A stretch of 64,000 bases of DNA from Oceanospirillum sp048268485 (GCA_048268485.1 JBLWVL010000018.1:1-64000); one strand, 5' to 3'; shown: positions 26,315 through 35,739, numbered from the stretch's first letter. The notes: generated from the letters alone by a model not told the origin. Numbers and translations are program-made.

Positions 26315-28006
26315 CTAAAGGCGGTTTTTTCGGTGCTCCTGTTCTTTTTGGTCGGCCAGTGTCCCCATGCCATGGCTGATCGCCTGTGCCAAGGCTCGAA
26401 AAGTCGCATAGTTGGGTTGCGTCAATGCCTTATTTGAATCTTTGTTATCAGCATACAGAATCCCGGAAACCTTACCTCTCAGCATAATCGAAGCCAGTAC
26501 AAACTCTGCAGGCTCGTTAAGGTATGGCCAGAAACCTGCCGGTAATTCAGTGAGATAACGTGAACGGTTTTCAGGCTTGGCCCACAAAGCGGCCTGCTTT
26601 GTCAGTAACTTGCCAAAGAGATGGTGGCTGTCGGCATTAAGGGTCATTTTGGCAAAGGGGCTGTTATCGGTAAAGCCCTTGGCGTAAACACCCTTAACAC
26701 TCCCGTGGCTACGAGACTTCATAAACAGAATGCAGCGGGTTAAACCCAGGTCAAAGTGGAGAACCTGGCTGGCACCGTCCATCATCTGATGGATAGAAAA
26801 AACCTGTTTTTGTCTGACTGTTTGCAGATAATAGATTTTGAACAGGGCTGTCTGTATCGCATGATCTTTATTAGGGGTTATGGTTGCTGCTTTTTTCTGA
26901 GGTTCTGTATTTTGAACACGGGGTGATCGTAATTCAGCTTTTCTGCGGGTATCACTAGACAGATCCTGGTAATGCTTTGCTTTTTTAGTCTGCGTTGATT
27001 TTTCTTTTATCGCTAATGAGCGTTTTTTTAGTGGTGGGTGCAGTAGCTTTATAGCGGGTAACCATACACCGCTAAGTTTATGGCTTGCCGAGCAGATAAC
27101 GGCATTGCGGTGCAGGAAAGGTATAACGTCATCAAGATGCTGATGCAGGAACGCTGCGATCATACATTCAATTCGCTCCGTTTTTGGGCCAAACCAGGTA
27201 ACCGCCGTATTAAGCGCTAACCAGTGGGCCAGAACAGCGGCTGACCACGGAGTTTGTAAGAAGTGCCCGACATTTTTCGGTATCTCGGGTGCCATATCAT
27301 CTTTCCATGCACACTGGGCAATATCTGCCAGCATCCTGGCTTTTGAATCAAGTAGCTTATACAGATTGTCCTGGGTGAACTGACTCAGGTGCCAGTCAGC
27401 GAGCATTGCCTGAGTGAGCTGTTGGGTCGTACACCCCATTAAAGCCATTTCAACACGGTGACGACTTTCACCAGTTTGAACCCGTTGTTCAATGGCATGA
27501 TAGATTTTGGGGGCCGCTAAAGCCAGTTGCCAGAACACAGAGCTCAGGCGTAGTGATATCCAGTAATTGCGCTCTCCTGTGCCAGGGTTTTTCCTCTCCG
27601 CAATCATATAAGCTTGGGTCGCTGCATGCAGACTGGTATTTAATGCCTGCAGGAAGGCTCTGTGGGCTGTTTTAGCCGGATCAAAACGTATGTACTTCAC
27701 TTTTCTGAGCATTGGCTGCAGCTTGTCCATTCCCAGTAGAGCGAGGGAGTGGGGCAGCGAGAGCATGTCGTTTTCAGGTTTGTTTCGCTGTTTGCTGGCA
27801 TGAGCGATAATCTGAAAAGAGAGAACAGGGTCCTCTGAAATAATGAGTTCAAGATCCCTCAGGCATACATCCGGTTTTTTCAATGATTTCAATAAGCGGG
27901 CACCAGTATCCGATAACGCAGGCAGGGATACTTTTAACAGCTCTTTGCGCCACTGGGTCAGTCCTTTGGCAACAGAAGTATTTGTTGATGTGGCTTTTGA
28001 TGACAT
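26315..28006 (-). CDS. HDOD-domain signalling protein with C-terminal GAF-like region
   Basis: A 563-residue cytosolic protein. Residues about 15-240 form an HDOD domain (LPALSDTGARLLKSL, DLELIISEDPVLSFQIIAHAS, LPHSLALLGMDKLQPML), a non-catalytic relative of HD phosphohydrolases used in cyclic-di-GMP and stress signalling. The middle (about 330-390) is basic and low-complexity. The C-terminus (about 395-560) looks like a GAF domain, with MMDGASQVLHFDLGLTRCILFM and GKVSGILYADNK. The start at 28006 (MSSKATSTN) follows GGAAT; a TTG-type extension upstream adds nine residues. Output and partners are unknown. Confidence 0.82.
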   Translation of the reverse strand: MSSKATSTNTSVAKGLTQWRKELLKVSLPALSDTGARLLKSLKKPDVCLRDLELIISEDPVLSFQIIAHASKQRNKPENDMLSLPHSLALLGMDKLQPMLRKVKYIRFDPAKTAHRAFLQALNTSLHAATQAYMIAERKNPGTGERNYWISLRLSSVFWQLALAAPKIYHAIEQRVQTGESRHRVEMALMGCTTQQLTQAMLADWHLSQFTQDNLYKLLDSKARMLADIAQCAWKDDMAPEIPKNVGHFLQTPWSAAVLAHWLALNTAVTWFGPKTERIECMIAAFLHQHLDDVIPFLHRNAVICSASHKLSGVWLPAIKLLHPPLKKRSLAIKEKSTQTKKAKHYQDLSSDTRRKAELRSPRVQNTEPQKKAATITPNKDHAIQTALFKIYYLQTVRQKQVFSIHQMMDGASQVLHFDLGLTRCILFMKSRSHGSVKGVYAKGFTDNSPFAKMTLNADSHHLFGKLLTKQAALWAKPENRSRYLTELPAGFWPYLNEPAEFVLASIMLRGKVSGILYADNKDSNKALTQPNYATFRALAQAISHGMGTLADQKEQEHRKNRL

Positions 28007-28153
28007 GATTTTATTCCGAATTCCGGTACACAATCAGGCTTGAGATCCACGGGAATACAAGCAGTTATCAGCATTGTAACTCAGATATCTTCGGGTTTGT
28101 TTATATGTCAGCCCTTTTTAATTGAGCAGCGACGAGCTCTTGTCTGAAAACAA

Positions 28154-28177
28154 CAAAGGGCCCAGAAGGGCCCTTTG
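28154..28177 (-). terminator. Terminator after putP
   Basis: A perfect 10-bp stem (CAAAGGGCCC with GGGCCCTTTG) and loop AGAA, followed on the minus strand by TTGTTTTC. It lies 34 bp past the putP stop. Confidence 0.85.
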
Positions 28178-28210
28178 CTGAAGGATCATAGATTGTTTAA
28201 ACGGGGCAGA

Positions 28211-29686
28211 TTAACGATTAGCCACCTGATCAAACTCATCCTGGATTTCCTGAGAAGGTTCAGGGGTTGCCAGGCTTACAACATAGACCGCAATCCAGGC
28301 CAGAATAAAGCCGGGAACGATCTCGTAGATATCGAACAGTCCGCCGGATAGCTGCTTCCAGATCACCACGGTGACGCCGCCAACAATGATACCTGCAAGG
28401 GCTCCCATCGTGTTCATACGCTTCCAGAACAGAGCCAGGATCAGGGTTGGGCCAAATGCTGCGCCGAAACCTGCCCAAGCATAAGATACCAGACCCAGTA
28501 CTGATGAATCCGGGTCACGTGCCAGCAGTAGAGCGATAATTGCAATGCCCACAACTGCGAAACGACCAACCATTACCAGTTCTTTCTGAGAAGCATCTTT
28601 GCGGAACAGGGACTTGTAGAAATCTTCGGTTAATGCAGAAGAGGATACCAGTAGCTGAGAATCCGCAGTAGACATTACTGCCGCCAGAATCGCTGCCAGC
28701 AGGATACCAGCAATAACCGGGTGGAACAGTGCGTTTACCAGTACCATGAATACGGTTTCACCATCGGCAAGCCCTGCATCAAGATAGCTGACAGCACCAA
28801 AACCAACAAAGCAGGCACCCAGCAGACTGATGGCTGTCCAGCTTGTTGCAATGCGGCGTGCAGTTGGAATGTCACTTTCGCTACGGATTGCTGCGAAACG
28901 AGCCAGAATATGAGGCTGACCAAAATAACCCAGGCCCCAGGCTACCAGAGAAATAATCGCGATAATGCCCAGAGGCTCACCATCCATACCGCTAAATAGT
29001 GTCAGGAACTCAGGGTTTTTTGCTTCCATCGCGGCAAACGTACCGGATATGCCACCGGTTTCGCCCAGTAGGATTACAGGAACGATTATCAGAGCTGCTG
29101 CCATCATCAGCCCCTGCACCAGATCGGTCCAGGAAACCGCCAGGAAACCACCAAAGAAGGTGTAGGTAATAACAGCTAGGGTGCCAACCAGTACAGCAGT
29201 GAAGTAGTCCATGCCGAATACTGTAGCAAATAGCTTACCACCCGCTACCAGGCCAGAACTGGTATAGAACAGGAAGAAGAGCAGAATGAAAAAGGCGGAG
29301 ATGACGCGCAGTAGATGAGAGTTATCACGGAAGCGTTTTTCAAAGAACTCTGGCAGAGTCAGAGAATCACTGGCCACCTGACTGTAAACGCGCAGACGAC
29401 CGGCAACGATCAGCCAGTTTAGCCAGGTTCCGACCAGCAAACCACCCGCAAGCCAGAAGGCTTCGAAGCCTGCTGCCAGAGCATAGCCAGGAAGGCCCAG
29501 CAGTAGCCAGCCACTCATATCGGATGCACCAGCGGACAAGGCTGAAGGCCAGGGGCCTAAGCTACGGCCACCCAGAATGTAATCGGAAAGATCTTGTGTT
29601 TTACGGTAGGCGTAAATACCGATCCCTAGCATCAGGGCGATATAGACCACAAAGGTCCAGCCAACAATCGCGTTTGTTTCTACCAT
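28211..29686 (-). CDS. putP: Sodium/proline symporter
   Basis: A 491-residue member of the sodium:solute symporter family, importing proline with Na+ for use as carbon source or osmolyte. About 13 membrane helices are visible. Signature stretches are LSDYILGGRSLGPWPSALSAGASDMSGW after the first helix (the Na+/proline site of PutP), AISDTQ-equivalent MSTADSQLLVSSSALTEDFYK, and GAVSYL. Length matches E. coli PutP (502). A 16-bp perfect palindrome about 205 bp upstream and an AraC-type gene further upstream suggest inducible control. Confidence 0.94.
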   Translation of the reverse strand: MVETNAIVGWTFVVYIALMLGIGIYAYRKTQDLSDYILGGRSLGPWPSALSAGASDMSGWLLLGLPGYALAAGFEAFWLAGGLLVGTWLNWLIVAGRLRVYSQVASDSLTLPEFFEKRFRDNSHLLRVISAFFILLFFLFYTSSGLVAGGKLFATVFGMDYFTAVLVGTLAVITYTFFGGFLAVSWTDLVQGLMMAAALIIVPVILLGETGGISGTFAAMEAKNPEFLTLFSGMDGEPLGIIAIISLVAWGLGYFGQPHILARFAAIRSESDIPTARRIATSWTAISLLGACFVGFGAVSYLDAGLADGETVFMVLVNALFHPVIAGILLAAILAAVMSTADSQLLVSSSALTEDFYKSLFRKDASQKELVMVGRFAVVGIAIIALLLARDPDSSVLGLVSYAWAGFGAAFGPTLILALFWKRMNTMGALAGIIVGGVTVVIWKQLSGGLFDIYEIVPGFILAWIAVYVVSLATPEPSQEIQDEFDQVANR

Positions 29687-29891
29687 GGTAGTTACCTTTA
29701 TGTGCAGACTCTTTAGTTATTTTTATGGGCACACCGGATGGTGTTTAGACTGCCCCTCTTAAGGAGGCTATACCCAGCGGGCCACATCGCATGGAATGAG
29801 ATTTCAGCTGTGAAGCGAACCGAATTCAATACGACATAGCAGAACATTTGCTAAGCAATATCTACAGAGCGTAGATGATCACTTCTGTTCC

Positions 29892-29907
29892 TGCCTCAAT
29901 TGAGGCA
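29892..29907. promoter_or_regulatory. Perfect 16-bp palindrome in the putP upstream region
   Basis: TGCCTCAATTGAGGCA is a perfect dyad in the 389-bp gap between putP and the AraC-type gene. A dyad of this length suits a dimeric regulator. AraC proteins usually bind direct repeats, so a different factor may be involved. The rest of the gap is AT-rich near the AraC stop codon and has no gene that I can support. Confidence 0.45.
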
Positions 29908-30075
29908 AATATTTACTGTGGGCTGAGCTTTCTCTGCGTGCAAACTGAGAAGTCAGACATTTCGCGAGGGTACAAAAAACCACGCTAAGGGCACTGTATT
30001 GAGATAAGTCAGGTGCTTCTTGCAAAAAACTGTGTTTTTTTTGTAAAAAACTCTGATGTTCCCCTGAAAAGCTTG

Positions 30076-30843
30076 TTAGTGCTGCTGACGAAATTGGCCC
30101 GGTGTTAGTTGAAAATATCGTTTAAATGCATTCCCAAGGGCGCTTTGACTGGTAAAGCCGGTTTGTTCAGCAATATCATTTAGAGGGGACTGGGAGTGCC
30201 GTAAAAGTCTTGCTGCTTCTTTCAGTCTCGCCTGAATCAGGTATTGGTGTGGTGTAATGCCAACAACATTGCGGAACATGATATGGAAGTGGCTCTCGCT
30301 CATGCAGGCAACATCAGCTAATTGGGCAACTGATATTTTTTCCGCCAGGTGTTCCGCTATATAGCGATCAATCAAATCCAGTTTTAGTGTGACCCGGTCG
30401 ATCTGTTTAAGTGGGGCTTCCTGTTGAAATATACGCTGGTGCAGGCGATGAAGAAATGCAAAGGCGAGGAAGTCAGCAGTACCTGGGTCATCGCCAAAGG
30501 ATTTAATCTCTTTCAGCATAAATGAGAGAAAGAGTTTCAGATTACTGTCGATGGTGAAGTATCCGGGAGTATCGAATAAACGGCTGAGGTCAATCACACT
30601 GCTCTGCAGTAATGGATGACGGTGGGGCAGATCGATAATCAGGTGGGTATTACTTCCGATACCTTCGTAGTAATGCGTATGCTCGGAAGGTACAAGGCAC
30701 CCTTGCCAGGGGGTAACAATGCCTTGGCTGCCTTCTATCTCAAACTCAGCCTTACCGGACAAAGCAACGACCAGTTGATGGTATTCATGATCATGGCTCA
30801 GGCAGCTGTTAGGGAGTCGGTTTACGCGGATCGCCGTATTCAT
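30076..30843 (-). CDS. AraC family transcriptional regulator
   Basis: A 255-residue regulator with an N-terminal cupin-like ligand domain (residues about 10-90, HDHEYHQLVVALSGKAEFEIEG) and a C-terminal pair of helix-turn-helix motifs (IDRYIAEHLAEKISVAQLADVACMSESHFHIMFRN and SPLNDIAEQTGFTSQSALGNAFKRYFQLTPGQFR). It lies upstream of putP on the same strand, 389 bp away. AraC-type activators control proline catabolism in Pseudomonas (PruR), so control of putP is a reasonable inference, but no putA is in the window. Start at 30843. Confidence 0.88.
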   Translation of the reverse strand: MNTAIRVNRLPNSCLSHDHEYHQLVVALSGKAEFEIEGSQGIVTPWQGCLVPSEHTHYYEGIGSNTHLIIDLPHRHPLLQSSVIDLSRLFDTPGYFTIDSNLKLFLSFMLKEIKSFGDDPGTADFLAFAFLHRLHQRIFQQEAPLKQIDRVTLKLDLIDRYIAEHLAEKISVAQLADVACMSESHFHIMFRNVVGITPHQYLIQARLKEAARLLRHSQSPLNDIAEQTGFTSQSALGNAFKRYFQLTPGQFRQQH

Positions 30844-31105
30844 GGGTCGCCTCTTGGACCGATTTCAGATAACACATCCAGTGATGTCGGGTACCGAGCA
30901 ACACTATTTCTGACACTCTACTTCAATACATTACTTTCTGAACAGCCATTGTACGACTTTGGTTTAGCGGGTAAAGGCCTTTTTTGTGATTGATTCGCAT
31001 TTGCCTTTTATGGTTGCCGTGTTTTGATCTTGGTTTAGATATAAAAGATTCAGACCTTTTTATTATATGTCGCTGAATGACGAGGCTTTTAGTGTTGAGG
31101 CAGAA

Positions 31106-31396
31106 TCAGGGTTTCAGAACCCAGGACTGACACCAACCTGTTGGTGCGACACTGTTAGAGGGGAATAATTGGCAGCCGCTGTCCAGAAATTTAAAAAACT
31201 GACAATTAGAGCAGGTTTGACCTTTTTTGTATTTTGGGTGCTTAACCCGTCTTACATTGCTTTTGTAGTGCCGGGCTTTGGCTGGCGCTGAGCGTTCAGG
31301 CAGTGGCGGAAATGCGGCCAGAGTTTGATGGCTGATAAAAGGTGCCACCGGTATCGTGCAGGCCATTATCAGAAATGTGCGACGACTAATATTCAT
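31106..31396 (-). CDS. High-potential iron-sulfur protein (HiPIP)
   Basis: A 96-residue precursor of a periplasmic [4Fe-4S] electron carrier. The N-terminus is a twin-arginine signal (ISRRTFLIMACTIPVAPF), as expected for HiPIPs, which fold with their cluster before export. The four cluster cysteines are in CSNCQFF, SGCQLFP and TGWCQSW, with the usual spacing and aromatic residues. The start at 31396 is supported by AGGAGG eight bases upstream. It follows a small cytochrome c gene on the same strand, so the two may share electron traffic to a terminal oxidase or other reductase. Confidence 0.93.
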   Translation of the reverse strand: MNISRRTFLIMACTIPVAPFISHQTLAAFPPLPERSAPAKARHYKSNVRRVKHPKYKKGQTCSNCQFFKFLDSGCQLFPSNSVAPTGWCQSWVLKP

Positions 31397-31415
31397 CTCT
31401 GAGTCCTCCTGTATC

Positions 31416-31443
31416 AAAAGGGTCGGGTGTAACCAACCCTTTT
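31416..31443 (-). terminator. Hairpin between the cytochrome c and HiPIP genes
   Basis: An 8-bp stem (AAAAGGGT at 31416-31423 with ACCCTTTT at 31436-31443) with a 12-base loop. On the minus strand it ends in TTTT, so it may partly terminate the cytochrome transcript before HiPIP. Confidence 0.55.
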
Positions 31444-31460
31444 TACAGATCGATTAGAGC

Positions 31461-31772
31461 TTAGAGCGAGCTGAAATGCGCTGCCAGATCTGCAATGTCC
31501 TGATCGCTCAGATTTGCTGCCTGAGGGTTCATGAGTGCAGCTGTAGGCCCGCCACGCTGACCTGCTTTATAGGCTTTCAGGGCATTTTCCAGATATTGAG
31601 CTTTCTGGCCTGCCAGGTTCGGATACATAGGTATCATGCTGACACCGTTGGCGCCATGGCATGCTGCACATACTGCTGCTTTTGTTTTTCCTGCTGCCGC
31701 GTCACCTGCAGCCATAGCGGAACCAGAAGCAGAGATTGCAAGGATGCCTGCAATAGCTAATAGTTTTTTCAT
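31461..31772 (-). CDS. Periplasmic monohaem cytochrome c
   Basis: A 103-residue class I cytochrome c. A cleavable signal peptide (MKKLLAIAGILAISASGSAMAA) is followed by the haem-binding CAACH near residue 37 and the axial methionine in AALMNPQAANLSDQDIADLAAHFSSL. This fits the cytochrome c553/c4-domain type. The start at 31772 is chosen for AAGGTG upstream and the proper signal peptide; upstream in-frame codons do not fit. It lies upstream of the HiPIP gene with 64 bp between. Confidence 0.93.
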   Translation of the reverse strand: MKKLLAIAGILAISASGSAMAAGDAAAGKTKAAVCAACHGANGVSMIPMYPNLAGQKAQYLENALKAYKAGQRGGPTAALMNPQAANLSDQDIADLAAHFSSL

Positions 31773-31946
31773 AGGACTCACCTTAGGTTTTATCATCAAG
31801 CTATTTTTAAAATAATTACTGACCATTCTTTTTTCTTACGGGAAAAAACGCTCAGTGGTTGTAACTGGGCATGAGATCAAAACAGATGGTTTGGTTTCAT
31901 GCATTGGCTCAAATCATATTTGCCCTAAGAATACTCTCTTTCAGGC

Positions 31947-31990
31947 ATAAAAAAAGGCGGCTATACGTCGCACGTCGCCTCTCTTTTTTT
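31947..31990. terminator. Possible bidirectional terminator upstream of the cytochrome gene
   Basis: AGGCGG (31956-31960 and flank) can pair with TCGCCT near 31975-31980, flanked by an A-run on the left and a T-run (TCTTTTTTT) on the right. It lies between the cytochrome c start and the 3' end of the exported-protein gene at 32057, and would best end that minus-strand transcript. Confidence 0.5.
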
Positions 31991-32056
31991 ACGTTAATAA
32001 ATTACTGATGCCAGTCGAGGTGTCTGGCTGGTGCTATGTTTCACATGATTGTTTTT

Positions 32057-32917
32057 TTAAGGATTTTGAGATGGTGCGAATAGTCGGGGTTTTTGCATAT
32101 GGCGGCGTGAGATCCAGCTCCCGGCTCGTGCTTCACCGGTTTCACCCAGGTGATAGCTTTGTAGCCCATCCGGTTGAATGTAGTAGCGAATAGTTCCAGT
32201 GTCATCCAGGTAATATTGCTCGATAAAGTAAACCGGCTCAACGTTTATTGCTTCGTACATCTCAAATCGATAATGGTTCAGGATATCACCATCACTGGTT
32301 ACCATCAGTTCACCGGTTGTGCTGTCCTTGTACTCTTTCTTAAGTTGAATAATTGCTTGCTTGCCTTGTGCGTTTTGCTGGTCGAAAAGGTAGCGAATGC
32401 CTAAGGCTGCTGAAGGCTGATCAATAAAAAGTGTCTGGAAATTTTGAGTCAGAAACGGAGCCGCTTCATGGCGGGCAGAGATGTGGCTGGCATCGCTCAT
32501 ATCCGGAGTGACGCTATAACGGAAGTTACCGAAGAAGAGCTCATAGTGATCTTTGTTTGCTTCAAAGTTAACTAGCACTTCTTTCAGTTCGGTGCCTGGT
32601 AATGTGCGCAGAATAAAACTGTCAGGGTGAGATGATATCAGGCTGCCATCTTCAGACTCTGAGAAAAGCGGTCGGTATACCAACTCCTGTGGACCTGAAA
32701 CATAGGCTCGAATCAGCAACGACTGCCCCTCTCCAATGGGGTTGAAAACACGCTCAATAGTTGCTCGGTCAGGGTTTAATTGCTCACTCAGTAATAGCCG
32801 AAAATGCTGAAGTGCATCATCTGACCTCTCCGGGTTTTCCGCGGCAAGTCCATACGGTTGCCAGAGTGACAACGTAAGGAGCAGTGAGATATTGAAGACG
32901 TATTTAATAAGTGACAT
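32057..32917 (-). CDS. Exported protein of unknown function
   Basis: A 286-residue protein with an N-terminal signal peptide (MSLIKYVFNISLLLTLSLWQPYGLAA), so it is probably periplasmic. No family is recognised. The mature part is beta-rich, with blocks such as ELVYRPLFSESEDGS, YELFFGNFRYSV, LGIRYLFDQQNAQGKQAIIQLKKEY and a C-terminal IEQYYLDDTGTIRYYIQPDGLQSYHLGETGEARAGSWI. The start at 32917 is preferred over a TTG four codons upstream. There is no strong ribosome site. It is divergent from the beta-CASP gene. Confidence 0.65.
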   Translation of the reverse strand: MSLIKYVFNISLLLTLSLWQPYGLAAENPERSDDALQHFRLLLSEQLNPDRATIERVFNPIGEGQSLLIRAYVSGPQELVYRPLFSESEDGSLISSHPDSFILRTLPGTELKEVLVNFEANKDHYELFFGNFRYSVTPDMSDASHISARHEAAPFLTQNFQTLFIDQPSAALGIRYLFDQQNAQGKQAIIQLKKEYKDSTTGELMVTSDGDILNHYRFEMYEAINVEPVYFIEQYYLDDTGTIRYYIQPDGLQSYHLGETGEARAGSWISRRHMQKPRLFAPSQNP

Positions 32918-33148
32918 TTTGGGCTGCAAACGGTTGCCAGTTGCTGATTAATTATATTGACTGTACCCCTTATAAACGCGGTAATCTAGCGGTAATTGGT
33001 GCTTTTTGATGTTAAACAGTTGCTAACTGTCAATTATGTTTAGTTATGTCAAAACGCTCATCAGAAGTCATTTTATATCTGGCTTTTAAGGTTGGCCGGC
33101 AGTTCGTTTTTTAGCTTAGTGCAGCTTAGCTGGGTACAAGGAGTTGTT

Positions 33149-34576
33149 ATGCATATTGAGTTTCATGGCGCAGCACAAGAAGTGACAGGCTCCTGCCACC
33201 TGATTCAGGTTGGGCATTATCGGGTGCTTTTGGATTGTGGTTTGATACAGGGTGGAAAGTACGGTGAGCAGCGTAATGCGGAACCTTTTTCTTTCGACCC
33301 TAAGCAGATTGATGCTGTGGTGCTCAGCCACTCACACCTTGATCATTGTGGTCGTATTCCTTTGCTTGTTAAACGAGGCTTTAAGGGCCCGGTATATACG
33401 CAAAAAGTATGTCGTGAGATGTGTGGCATTATGTTTCGGGATGCAGCCAATATTTATGATCATGATACTAAAACCCTGAACCGGAAGCGGGTCCGAAAAC
33501 ACCTTCCTCCTGTTGAACCTTTATATACCGCTGACGATGCAGAGAAGGCATTAAAGCATTTTCAGCCGATGGGCTATGACGTCGAAGATGAAATTTTGCC
33601 AGGCATTCGTATCCGCTTTAAAGATGCGGGTCATATTATTGGTTCTTCAATTGTTGAGCTTTGGCTGGAGGATGGCAAACACCGCCGAAAGGTCGTATTC
33701 ACGGGGGATTTGGGGCATAGTGATGCGCCAATACTCAGGGATCCGACACCGATTCATCAGGCTGATGTTGTTCTGATGGAAAGCACTTATGGTGGCCGCT
33801 GCCATCGCCCCTGGCAGGAGAGCATGGATGAGATGGGGGAGATTTTAAATGATGCAGCGAACTCCAAAGGCAATATCCTGATCCCCTCTTTTGCTGTTGG
33901 TCGCACTCAGGAGCTACTGTATCTGTTTAGTGAAAATTTTGATGCATGGAATATGGGGCGTTGGCAGATCTTTTTGGATAGTCCTATGGCTATTGAGGCA
34001 ACAGAGGTCTATCTGAATCACTGTGAGTTATATAATAAAGAGGCAAAGCAGAGGGTTTTAAATCATCAGTCATTGGATAGTCTTCCTAACCTTCGGTTAA
34101 CAAAGACGTCTGAAGAATCCATGGCGCTGAACCGTATCGCCTCTGGTGCTATCATTATTGCCGGTAGCGGAATGTGTGAAGGCGGTCGAATCCGGCATCA
34201 CTTTAAATGTCAGCTTTGGAAGCGTAATACCAAGGTGCTCATGGTTGGGTTTCAGGCAAAAGGCACACTGGGTCGTCAATTAGTGGAAGGAGCTGAAACC
34301 GTCAAGCTATGGGGTGAGACTATTTCTGTTGGAGCCAGTGTTTATACGGTAGGAGGGTTCTCAGCACATGCTGACCAGGATGGTCTTATCAACTGGCTGA
34401 AACATTTTAAAAAGCAACCGAAGGTTGTTCTTGTTCATGGTGAGCCTGGGGCTCAGGATGCGTTGCAGCATGAAGTTGGCAGCCGTCTGGGGTACTTCCC
34501 GGATATTGCTAAGCCGGGGCAGAAGCTGGACTTGATTCGTATGAGCTACGATAACGCTGAAAATCAGGCGTCCTGA
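33149..34576 (+). CDS. Beta-CASP metallo-beta-lactamase RNA-processing exonuclease
   Basis: A 475-residue protein of the MBL-fold/beta-CASP group that cleaves RNA (YSH1/CPSF73 and Thermus TTHA0252 type). The metal site is HSHLDHCGRIPLL (HxHxDH). Further ligands lie in FKDAGHIIGSS and FTGDLGHSD. The beta-CASP insert carries ILIPSFAVGRTQELLYLF and SGMCEGGRIRHHF, and the C-terminal RMMBL segment has VHGEPGAQDALQHE. The start at 33149 (MHIEFHGAAQEVTGSC) is chosen for AAGGAG before the ATG. It is monocistronic. The cellular RNA target is unknown. Confidence 0.93.
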   Translation: MHIEFHGAAQEVTGSCHLIQVGHYRVLLDCGLIQGGKYGEQRNAEPFSFDPKQIDAVVLSHSHLDHCGRIPLLVKRGFKGPVYTQKVCREMCGIMFRDAANIYDHDTKTLNRKRVRKHLPPVEPLYTADDAEKALKHFQPMGYDVEDEILPGIRIRFKDAGHIIGSSIVELWLEDGKHRRKVVFTGDLGHSDAPILRDPTPIHQADVVLMESTYGGRCHRPWQESMDEMGEILNDAANSKGNILIPSFAVGRTQELLYLFSENFDAWNMGRWQIFLDSPMAIEATEVYLNHCELYNKEAKQRVLNHQSLDSLPNLRLTKTSEESMALNRIASGAIIIAGSGMCEGGRIRHHFKCQLWKRNTKVLMVGFQAKGTLGRQLVEGAETVKLWGETISVGASVYTVGGFSAHADQDGLINWLKHFKKQPKVVLVHGEPGAQDALQHEVGSRLGYFPDIAKPGQKLDLIRMSYDNAENQAS

Positions 34577-34701
34577 ACGTTAAGATCTTTCTGTTTGTAG
34601 CCTTACCCAAAAAATTGTTTTTAAACTGACGCCAAACTTAGATTTTCAATAATCAGGTTTGGCGTTTCTGGTTCAATCGGTATTTGAAAAAAGGAATAAG
34701 T

Positions 34702-35538
34702 GTGCGCTCTATACCTGTCGTTTTTGCATTGGTGTTAGCTCTTCTGGGGAGTACTGCCTGGTATTTCCTGGAACAAAACAGTCGTAATAGCTTTATTTAT
34801 GGGGGGATGCCGGAGCGAATGGAGTCCGGTTGGCGTCATTGGTATCGGGTTTTAAGAAATGACGGCTTTATGGTGGGTTACTCGGACCTTCGCATGAATC
34901 CTCTCTGGGCAACCTATTGGCTGCAGGAGCTTACGGCGGAGCAAAAGCGTCAGAGCTATAAACGACCAGGACAGTTTAGTGAGGACTGGCGTACGATCTG
35001 GCGGGTCAGTCATCAGGATTATACGCGCTCGGGGTATGATAGGGGGCACTTGGCTCCGAACTATGCGATCTCGCGCCTGTATGGTAAGCGGGCCCAGACA
35101 GAAACGTTTCTGATGACTAATATTGTACCTCAGAAGCCGAATCTTAACCGTAAAGTCTGGCAGCGTCTTGAAGAGGCTGCTGTTGATCATTTCACAGGGC
35201 GATTTGCACGGATTGCTGTCATAACGGGGCCTGTCTTTGATGAGGAAACAGAGCGCCTGGATAGTTGGGTTGAAGTGCCTGATTCATTCTATAAGATTTT
35301 TGTCGGCCTGAATCGCAAGGGTGAGCCGGAAAGTATGCTGGCTTTCCTGATGCCTCAGGATGTGCGTGGCAGTGAACCGCTGACTAAGTTTGTGGTGAGT
35401 GTTGATCAGGTTGAAGAGGTGACCGGGCTGAACTTCTTTAGCCGGCTGCCGGAGGAGCTTGAAGTTCGCCTTGAAGCGATGAAAGATGGCCGGCCCTGGA
35501 GGCTTAGCCAGGTAGCCCGTATACCTTCACGCTATTAG
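34702..35538 (+). CDS. Membrane-anchored or secreted DNA/RNA non-specific endonuclease
   Basis: A 278-residue NucA/Nuc1-type beta-beta-alpha-metal nuclease. The catalytic DRGH motif is in SGYDRGHLAPNYAIS near residue 115 and the metal-binding Asn is in QKPNLNRKVWQRLE. The N-terminus (RSIPVVFALVLALLGSTAWYFLEQ) is a signal anchor or uncleaved signal peptide, so the enzyme acts outside the inner membrane, perhaps in nucleic-acid scavenging. The start is taken as GTG at 34702, with AAGGA six bases upstream; a TTG at 34684 is less well placed. Confidence 0.88.
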   Translation: MRSIPVVFALVLALLGSTAWYFLEQNSRNSFIYGGMPERMESGWRHWYRVLRNDGFMVGYSDLRMNPLWATYWLQELTAEQKRQSYKRPGQFSEDWRTIWRVSHQDYTRSGYDRGHLAPNYAISRLYGKRAQTETFLMTNIVPQKPNLNRKVWQRLEEAAVDHFTGRFARIAVITGPVFDEETERLDSWVEVPDSFYKIFVGLNRKGEPESMLAFLMPQDVRGSEPLTKFVVSVDQVEEVTGLNFFSRLPEELEVRLEAMKDGRPWRLSQVARIPSRY

Positions 35539-35679
35539 GCCTTCTCAGATGAGCAGAGGTTAGTGTTGTTTTAAAGTTGGTGTTGTTTTAAAAAGGCTGG
35601 ATGGTTTTGCCGGAAGGTCTTTTTTCTAAAGTGAGGCAAACGGAGGCGGTGCAAGAAATACGAGCCCCGGAAACGAAAA

Positions 35680-35698
35680 AAATCCCATCGCGGGATTT
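35680..35698. terminator. Terminator of the tRNA-Leu pair
   Basis: A 7-bp stem AAATCCC/GGGATTT with loop ATCGC. On the minus strand it ends in a T-run (TTTTTTCG), 42 bp beyond the 3' end of the proximal tRNA. A second T-rich stretch on the plus strand would also stop the endonuclease transcript. Confidence 0.8.
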
Positions 35699-35739
35699 AT
35701 TTTCTTTTAGGCTTGTCTTTGTTTTGCTTGCATTGGGAA

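Noticed and set aside
26150..26437. 95-residue plus-strand frame overlapping the end of the HDOD gene
   Set aside because: No family match or ribosome site. Its second half is antisense of the HDOD coding sequence.
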